DNA of 5,094 nucleotides from Flavobacteriaceae bacterium (GTDB taxonomy: Bacteria; Bacteroidota; Bacteroidia; Flavobacteriales; Flavobacteriaceae). Of the stretch, positions 1 through 5,094 are shown piece by piece. The DNA lies in assembly GCA_008081325.1 (NCBI GenBank), contig VMCO01000167.1, forward strand, positions 1-5,094. The letters are read 5' to 3'. The translations under genes were made by a program, and so were the position numbers. Position 1 is the first letter of the stretch. Each line of letters begins with the position of its first letter. The notes beneath the pieces are model-generated. The model had not been told where the DNA came from. It saw only the letters and a program-made list of their open reading frames with translations, and made no database searches.

Positions 1-67
1 CGTTAATTAATTTTTTAAATTCTGTCCCATCAGAATCTGCATATCTAATATTTCCATCATTACTCAT
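1..67 (-). CDS. TraR/DksA-family zinc-finger protein, N-terminal fragment (3' end outside window)
   Basis: Only the first 22 codons are present; the reading frame is open to the window edge at position 1. The start is MSNDGNIRYADSDG, followed by EFKKLI. The R-Y-(S/A)-D...EFK-L-I pattern is what I recall at the start of the roughly 126-residue TraR/DksA C4-type zinc-finger proteins of Bacteroidota. Those proteins often lie directly after ileS and before lspA. Such proteins bind RNA polymerase through its secondary channel and, with ppGpp, adjust transcription of rRNA and biosynthetic genes. The zinc finger lies outside the window, so the family call rests on the N-terminus and gene order. The ATG (65-67) is firm: the preceding in-frame codons are ACT and the ileS stop TAA. 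The 3-nt gap to ileS implies cotranscription and probably translational coupling. No Shine-Dalgarno sequence is visible. Confidence 0.6.
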   Translation of the reverse strand, partial: MSNDGNIRYADSDGTEFKKLIN

Positions 68-70
68 AGT

Positions 71-3000
71 TTAAACTTTAGTTGAAAAAGTTTTGGTTTT
101 TAATTTATCAAAATTTTTACTTATTCCTTTATGTACTTCAACATTTCCTTTGAAGGTAAGATTAATCCTATCTGTTACTTCATAACCTTCTGATTTTCTT
201 AAATTTTGAATTTTACTTACAACTTCTCTTGCAATTCCTTCATTTTTAAGCTCATCGTCTATTGAAATGTCAAGTGCAACAGTGATATTCCCTTCGTTTG
301 CAACCTGCCAGCCCTCTATATCCTTAGATGAAATTTCAAAATCATCAATTTTGAAAGTTATAGTTTTTTTGTCAATTAATAAATCAATTTTTCCTGTTTT
401 TTCCAGGTCTACTATACTTGAATTATCAAGAGATTGTACAAGACTTGAGATTTCCTTCATATACCTTCCATGTGTTGGGCCCAATTTTTTATAATTGGGT
501 TTTATTGATTTTACCAATAGATCTGATTCTCCTTCTAAAAACTCAATACTCTTAACATTAACTTCACGCTTGATTTCATCGGAAACACTGTTAATTATAC
601 TTTTTTGACCAGAGCTGGTTATCGGAATCAAAATCTTAGACAATGGTTGCCTTACTTTAATTTTTTCTTTAGCTCTAAGAGATAATGTTAATGAAGAAAT
701 GATCTGAGCATATTTTATCTTTTCCTGCAATTTTAAATCAATTTTTGATATATCTGCTACTGGAAATTCCTCTAAATGAATACTTTCAGAAAAATCATTT
801 TTTATATTTTTAGTCAGGTCAGTATATAGCCTATCCATGAAAAATGGAGAAATAGGCGCTGATAATTTTGCTACATCAATTAACACTCTATGTAATGTTT
901 GATATGCAGATATCTTATCCTTTTCATAATCTCCTTTCCAAAACCTTCTTCTACTTAATCTTACGTACCAATTACTCAGATTGTCAATAACAAAGTTATT
1001 TATTGCCCTTGCAGCTTTCGTAGGTTCATAATCATTATAAAATTGATCAACATTAACAATTAATGAATTTAATTCTGACAAAATCCATCTGTCTAATTCA
1101 GGTCTTTGGTCAAATAGAATTTCATTTTCATCAAATCTGAATTTATCGATGTTTGCGTAAAGTGCAAAAAATGAATAGGTATTATAAAGAGTTCCAAAAA
1201 ATTTTCTTTTCACTTCTTCAACACCACCAAGATCAAACTTTAAATTGTCCCATGGGTTTGAATTTGAAATCATATACCATCTCGTAGCATCAGGACCAAA
1301 ATCAGAAAGTGTTTTAAATGGGTCAATAGCATTACCTAATCTTTTTGACATTTTTTGACCATTTTTATCAAGAACAAGACCATTTGAAACTACATTTTTA
1401 TATGAAACAGAATCAAATACCATAGTACTTATAGCGTGAAGAGTATAGAACCAACCTCTTGTTTGATCAACACCTTCAGCTATAAAATCAGCTGGGTAAA
1501 ATCTTTTTTTGTCAATAAAATCTTTGTTTTCGAAAGGATAGTGCCATTGAGCATACGGCATACTTCCAGAATCAAACCAAACGTCGATTAAATCTGCTTC
1601 ACGATACATCTTTTTACCAGAGTTTGAAACCAAAATAATTTCATCCACTATATTCTTATGAAGGTCAATTTTTGAATAGTTTTCATCTGAAAAATTATTT
1701 ATTTCAAAATCTTCAAAAGGATTTTTATTCATAAATCCATTTTCAATAGACTTTTTTATTTCATTAATCAATTCCTGAATTGACCCAATACATATTTCCT
1801 CCTTTCCATTCTCAGTTCTCCAAATAGGTAATGGAATTCCCCAAAATCTTGATCTTGAAAGATTCCAATCGTTTACATTTTCAAGCCACTTTTCAAATCT
1901 TCCTTCACCAGTTGATTTAGGTTTCCAATTAATTTTTTTATTATGAGAAACCATTTTTTCTCTATACTTAGAGGCGCTTATAAACCAAGAGTCAATAGGG
2001 TAGTAAAGGATGGGCTTATCTGTTCTCCAACAGTTAGGATAACTATGCTTATATTTTTCTACTTTAAACGCCTTATTTTCGGTTTTGAGCTTAATTGCAA
2101 TTTCAACATCTACAGATTTATTCGGAATATTTTCAGAATTATAATATTCGTTCTTAACAAATTTTCCTGAAAACTCACCCATTTCAGGTCTAAATTTTCC
2201 TTGTAAATCAACCAAAGGAACTAAATCACCTGCTTCATCTTTGACAAGCATCGGAGGAACTGGAGGTGTCGCAGCTTTTGCAACAAAAGCATCATCTGCT
2301 CCAAAAGTTGGTGCAGTATGGACAATACCTGTACCATCACTTGTTGTTACAAAATCTCCAGTAATTATTCTAAATGCATTTTCTGGAGAGTCAAAAGGCT
2401 TAGTGTATTCTAAAAGTTGTTCGTATCGAATATTTTCTAAATCTTTTCCTTGAAATGAACAAACCTTATAAAACGGAATCGCCTTGGATTCAAACACATA
2501 TTTTTTAATTTCAGCTACATCAAAAACTTCATAATAGTTTCCTGAAAATTGTTTTGAAATCAAATCTTCTGCAACAATATAATCTCCAATTAAACCAGTA
2601 TACTGATTAAATGACTTAATCAAGGAATAGCTAATTTTTGGACCAACCGTTAATGCAGTATTACTTGGTAATGTCCATGGTGTAGTGGTCCATGCAAGTA
2701 CGAAAATATCGTTTTCTGAATTTAAAAATTTTGGCAGTCCTTCTTTCTTTATTTTAAATTGAGCAGTAACAGTTGTGTCAGTGACATCCTGATAGGTTCC
2801 TGGCTGATTTAACTCGTGTGAGCTAATTGCTGTACCGGCCTTTGGTGAATATGGTTGGATTGTATAGCCTTTATACATTAAATCCTTTCTATATATTTCT
2901 TTTAAAAGCCACCATACAGACTCCATATATTTTGAAGTATATGTAATATATGGGTTATCAACATCAACCCAATAACCCATTTTTTTTGTTAGATCATTCC

Positions 3001-3391
3001 AGATATCGGTGTATTTCATCACAGCCTTTTTACATTCATTATTGTAATCTTCGATTGTGATTTTTTTTCCAATATCTTCTTTAGTTATACCTAAATTGTT
3101 TTCAACTCCTAATTCAACGGGTAAACCATGAGTATCCCAACCTGCCTTACGTTGAACATGATAACCCTTCATTGTTTTATATCTAAGAAAAATGTCTTTT
3201 ATGGAACGAGCTAAAACATGATGAATTCCTGGAAGCCCATTAGCTGATGGAGGGCCTTCAAAAAAGATAAATGGATCTTTATCATTTGATTTTTCAACTG
3301 ATTTTCTAAAAATATCTTTATCATCCCAGCGTGATAAAATTTCATCTGAAATTTGGGAAAGATTTAATTTTTTATATTCCTTGAAAATCAT
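71..3391 (-). CDS. ileS: Isoleucyl-tRNA synthetase (type-2-like, GXHH signature motif)
   Basis: This cytoplasmic class I aminoacyl-tRNA synthetase attaches isoleucine to tRNA-Ile and edits mischarged valine. The 1106 residues are complete and near the usual bacteroidotal size; type-1 IleRS such as E. coli's is about 940. The first signature motif lies in GPPSANGLPGIHH and reads G55-I56-H57-H58 rather than HIGH. The second is K680-M-S-K-R684. The CP1 editing domain (about 190-430) carries the Thr-rich W234-TTTPW239 and GTGIVHTAP with D366-D367. Catalytic-domain landmarks are SRSRFWG (512-518), VWFDSGS around W605 and GVDQTRGWF (640-648). The anticodon-binding helical domain starts near W769 and ends around 910. 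The rest, including EVTDRINLTF, looks like the C-terminal DUF5915-type region. There is no C-terminal Cys4 zinc finger, and together with SRSRFWG this fits type 2. The ATG is well supported because an in-frame TAA lies three codons upstream. No Shine-Dalgarno sequence is seen; the upstream bases are A-rich. Confidence 0.98.
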   Translation of the reverse strand: MIFKEYKKLNLSQISDEILSRWDDKDIFRKSVEKSNDKDPFIFFEGPPSANGLPGIHHVLARSIKDIFLRYKTMKGYHVQRKAGWDTHGLPVELGVENNLGITKEDIGKKITIEDYNNECKKAVMKYTDIWNDLTKKMGYWVDVDNPYITYTSKYMESVWWLLKEIYRKDLMYKGYTIQPYSPKAGTAISSHELNQPGTYQDVTDTTVTAQFKIKKEGLPKFLNSENDIFVLAWTTTPWTLPSNTALTVGPKISYSLIKSFNQYTGLIGDYIVAEDLISKQFSGNYYEVFDVAEIKKYVFESKAIPFYKVCSFQGKDLENIRYEQLLEYTKPFDSPENAFRIITGDFVTTSDGTGIVHTAPTFGADDAFVAKAATPPVPPMLVKDEAGDLVPLVDLQGKFRPEMGEFSGKFVKNEYYNSENIPNKSVDVEIAIKLKTENKAFKVEKYKHSYPNCWRTDKPILYYPIDSWFISASKYREKMVSHNKKINWKPKSTGEGRFEKWLENVNDWNLSRSRFWGIPLPIWRTENGKEEICIGSIQELINEIKKSIENGFMNKNPFEDFEINNFSDENYSKIDLHKNIVDEIILVSNSGKKMYREADLIDVWFDSGSMPYAQWHYPFENKDFIDKKRFYPADFIAEGVDQTRGWFYTLHAISTMVFDSVSYKNVVSNGLVLDKNGQKMSKRLGNAIDPFKTLSDFGPDATRWYMISNSNPWDNLKFDLGGVEEVKRKFFGTLYNTYSFFALYANIDKFRFDENEILFDQRPELDRWILSELNSLIVNVDQFYNDYEPTKAARAINNFVIDNLSNWYVRLSRRRFWKGDYEKDKISAYQTLHRVLIDVAKLSAPISPFFMDRLYTDLTKNIKNDFSESIHLEEFPVADISKIDLKLQEKIKYAQIISSLTLSLRAKEKIKVRQPLSKILIPITSSGQKSIINSVSDEIKREVNVKSIEFLEGESDLLVKSIKPNYKKLGPTHGRYMKEISSLVQSLDNSSIVDLEKTGKIDLLIDKKTITFKIDDFEISSKDIEGWQVANEGNITVALDISIDDELKNEGIAREVVSKIQNLRKSEGYEVTDRINLTFKGNVEVHKGISKNFDKLKTKTFSTKV

Positions 3392-3442
3392 TGGTTTTTA
3401 ATCATTTATTGAGGGAACGAAAATACTAAATTTACTTAACTA
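3392..3442 (-). other. Spacer between radA and ileS, possible weak promoter or leader
   Basis: This 51-bp AT-rich gap is the only real intergenic space in the window. Read on the minus strand it holds TATTTTCG, which resembles but does not match the bacteroidotal -7 consensus TAnnTTTG. I see no convincing -33 TTTG at the right distance and no hairpin that would act as a terminator after radA. It is far too short for a T-box leader, the typical regulator of ileS in Firmicutes. It also contains a five-codon reading frame (3388-3405) whose stop overlaps the ileS start. Readthrough from radA is the simplest interpretation. Confidence 0.3.
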
Positions 3443-4801
3443 TTAGGAAATCTTATCGATCAAATCCTCTACACTAGTCAAATAAACAATCTGAATTTTT
3501 TTTGCTACAGTTGTATCACAATATTTTGAAATGAATATTTTAGAAAAGCCTAGTTTTTCTGCTTCTTTGATTCTCTGGTCAACTCTGCTAACAGGTCTAA
3601 TTTCACCAGACAAACCCACCTCAGCAGCAAAACAATAATCCTCAGGAATATTTAGATCATTATTAGAGGATAAAATTGCAGCTATAATCGCTAAATCATT
3701 TCCTGTATCTTCAACTTTTAAACCACCTGTAATATTTAAAAAAATATCCTTTGAAGCTAAATGAAAACCTGCTCTTTTTTCTAAAACCGCTAACAACATG
3801 TTTAATCTCTTAGAGTTTATGCCTGTAGTACTTCTCTGCGGTGTTCCGTAAACAGCTGTACTGACTAGAGCTTGAACTTCAATTAAAAAAGGTCTAGAAC
3901 CCTCAACAGACGCACAAATAGCGGTACCACTTAGTTTTTGTTCTGAATTTCCGATAAGAATTTCGGAAGGGTTAATTATCTCTTTTAAACCCTCAGTTAC
4001 CATCTCATAAATTCCAATTTCATTTGTTGATCCAAATCTATTTTTCTTAACACGTAAAATTCTATATAAGTGATTTCTATCACCCTCAAATTGCAAAACA
4101 GTGTCAACCATATGCTCTAAAACTTTTGGCCCAGCAATATTTCCATCTTTATTTATATGACCAATTAGCATGATAGGGATAGAGGTTTTTTTTCCAAAAT
4201 TAATAAGTTCCGCTGTACATGTTTTAAGCTGTGTAATACTACCCTGTAATGAATCAACAGTATTGGTCGTCAAGGTTTGAATTGAATCAATAATTAAAAT
4301 ATTTGGTTTAATTTTTTCAGCTTGAGCAAAAATACTTTCTAACTTATTTTCAGAATATATCAGACATTCACTATTAGAATAATTTATCCTGTTAGCTCTA
4401 ATCTTTATTTGATTTTCGCTTTCTTCTCCTGAAACATATAAAACTCTATTATTTATTTTTAATGAAATCTGTAAAAAAAGAGTGCTTTTACCAATTCCAG
4501 GTTCACCTCCAAGCAAAGTAATCGAACCTGGAACTATACCGCCTCCCAAAACCCGATTGAACTCTTTGTCTTTAGTTTCAATTCTATACTCATCTTTAAT
4601 TTGTATTTCATCAATTGATTTTGGTTGACTATGCCCTGAATTTAATTCAGACTTAGTTTGATCCCATATTTGTTCAGTTGAAGTTTGTTTAATTTCTTCA
4701 ACAATTGAATTCCAACTCCCACACTTATTACATTGACCTTGCCATTTAGCATATTCAGCTCCACATTCTTGACAATGAAAAGTTGTTTTAATTTTTGACA
4801 T
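3443..4801 (-). CDS. radA: DNA repair protein RadA (Sms), recombination branch-migration ATPase
   Basis: RadA is a cytoplasmic, ring-forming, RecA-related motor that works with RecA to extend D-loops and process recombination intermediates during DNA repair. The 452 residues match the usual size of about 450-460. An N-terminal C4 zinc finger has Cys10, Cys13, Cys24 and Cys27. A linker follows, then the RecA-like ATPase with Walker A GGEPGIGKST (98-107, Lys105), VSGEES (123-128) and Walker B ILIIDSIQT (168-176). The RadA-specific KNRFG motif is at 253-257. The C-terminal Lon-protease-like domain (about 270-452) includes GGLKVEDTGNDLA and EVGLSGEIRPVSR; in this family it is not a protease but a DNA-binding and oligomerisation scaffold. 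All key residues are intact. The ATG is fixed because the upstream gene's TAG lies in the same frame one codon (TTT) earlier. Coupling to that gene is likely, as no Shine-Dalgarno sequence is seen. Confidence 0.97.
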   Translation of the reverse strand: MSKIKTTFHCQECGAEYAKWQGQCNKCGSWNSIVEEIKQTSTEQIWDQTKSELNSGHSQPKSIDEIQIKDEYRIETKDKEFNRVLGGGIVPGSITLLGGEPGIGKSTLFLQISLKINNRVLYVSGEESENQIKIRANRINYSNSECLIYSENKLESIFAQAEKIKPNILIIDSIQTLTTNTVDSLQGSITQLKTCTAELINFGKKTSIPIMLIGHINKDGNIAGPKVLEHMVDTVLQFEGDRNHLYRILRVKKNRFGSTNEIGIYEMVTEGLKEIINPSEILIGNSEQKLSGTAICASVEGSRPFLIEVQALVSTAVYGTPQRSTTGINSKRLNMLLAVLEKRAGFHLASKDIFLNITGGLKVEDTGNDLAIIAAILSSNNDLNIPEDYCFAAEVGLSGEIRPVSRVDQRIKEAEKLGFSKIFISKYCDTTVAKKIQIVYLTSVEDLIDKIS

Positions 4802-4804
4802 AAA

Positions 4805-5094
4805 CTAATAATTAAAATCCTCTTTAATTCTTTCTGCTAGCTCTAGTAAATATTCTTTTGTTAGACCTTTTACTTCTTTCATGTTATAAGCTGATCTATA
4901 AATATACATGGCTTTCTTGGGGTCCCCAGTTTCTTCGATAAATCTACCCTTGTAATAACTTGGTAAAATAGTCCCAGGATATTCTTGTTTTGCTAATTCT
5001 GACAATTCATTGTATAAATTAAAAAATTCGTTTTCTTCGATGTATTCTTCTACAGCCGTAAAATCATTCATGGAAATGGTTTTATCCTCATCGT
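4805..5094 (-). CDS. C-terminal part of a larger protein, probably a putative-esterase (alpha/beta hydrolase) with a TPR-like tail
   Basis: The last 95 codons and the TAG stop are present. The frame stays open to the window edge: seven more codons (DEDKTIS) precede the first visible ATG at 5069-5071. That ATG is therefore probably an internal methionine of a longer gene, not a start. The visible part is acidic and helical. It has one TPR-like unit, SYYKGRFIEETGDPKKAM followed by IYRSAY, and ends in LTKEYLLELAERIKEDFNY. I recall very similar tails (ND-F-A-E, LAK-YP-T, YYKGR--EE-G, IK-DFGY) at the C-terminus of bacteroidotal PF00756-type esterases with an N-terminal alpha/beta-hydrolase domain. 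That catalytic domain is not in the window, so the function is inferred from the tail alone. A free-standing 88-residue TPR protein is the alternative. It lies 3 nt before radA in the same frame, so the two are likely cotranscribed. Confidence 0.6.
   Translation of the reverse strand, partial: DEDKTISMNDFTAVEEYIEENEFFNLYNELSELAKQEYPGTILPSYYKGRFIEETGDPKKAMYIYRSAYNMKEVKGLTKEYLLELAERIKEDFNY

Noticed and set aside
267..494. 75-codon open frame on the plus strand
   Set aside because: It lies entirely antisense inside ileS, has no recognisable domain, and is explained by the coding strand of a highly conserved gene.
480..503. Intrinsic terminator on the plus strand (stem followed by T run)
   Set aside because: No plus-strand gene ends nearby, the stem is short and the T run has only four bases; it sits within a conserved ileS coding block.
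1943..2170. 75-codon open frame on the plus strand
   Set aside because: Antisense to the conserved IleRS catalytic region; the hydrophobic, Phe/Ile-rich translation reflects AT-rich antisense codons rather than a membrane protein.
2241..2453. 70-codon open frame on the plus strand
   Set aside because: Antisense to the IleRS editing domain. Its Gly/Ala/Val-rich translation comes from the reverse complement of the conserved HTAP and DD block.
3392..3442. Possible T-box riboswitch or attenuator before ileS
   Set aside because: The spacer is only 51 bp, with no stem I, no T-box sequence and no terminator hairpin; T-boxes are also not expected in Bacteroidota.
3415..3442. Bacteroidota-type promoter (TAnnTTTG with upstream TTTG) before ileS
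   Set aside because: Only an imperfect -7-like TATTTTCG is present and no properly spaced -33 element, so I do not call a promoter.
1..5094. Mobile element, CRISPR array, tRNA/rRNA gene or undescribed system
   Set aside because: Coding covers almost the whole window with recognisable housekeeping genes in one orientation. I saw no repeats in array form, no transposase or integrase motifs, and no RNA gene signature.

Overview
The window looks like an ordinary core-genome stretch from an AT-rich member of the Bacteroidota, most likely a flavobacterium. The evidence is base composition (about one third G+C or less by eye), Lys/Asn/Ile-rich proteins, no Shine-Dalgarno sequence before any start, a long bacteroidotal-type IleRS, and an ileS-dksA-like gene order that I recall as common in that phylum. 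The genus cannot be named from this sequence.

All genes lie on the minus strand and are read from high to low coordinates. First comes the 3' end of a gene (4805-5094) whose C-terminal tail resembles the TPR-like tail of bacteroidotal putative-esterase (alpha/beta hydrolase) proteins. Next is a complete radA (3443-4801), which encodes a DNA-repair and recombination branch-migration ATPase. A 51-bp spacer follows, then a complete ileS (71-3391), encoding isoleucyl-tRNA synthetase. Last is the first 22 codons of a small gene that resembles the bacteroidotal TraR/DksA zinc-finger family (1-67). The genes are packed tightly. The esterase-tail/radA and ileS/dksA-like junctions have the same geometry (stop, one codon, ATG, all in one frame), which suggests one or two polycistronic units with coupled translation. 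The only spacer where a separate promoter could fit is the 51 bp before ileS.

Functionally the genes are housekeeping: recombination repair (RadA), isoleucine charging (IleRS) and probably transcriptional control linked to the stringent response (DksA-like). I see no mobile element, CRISPR array, RNA gene, phage gene or novel defence-type system. The most notable point is the IleRS signature motif, G-I-H-H instead of the canonical H-I-G-H. It places the enzyme with type-2 IleRS carrying the swapped GXHH motif, a group tied to mupirocin resistance. No stretch longer than 300 bases lacks a gene.
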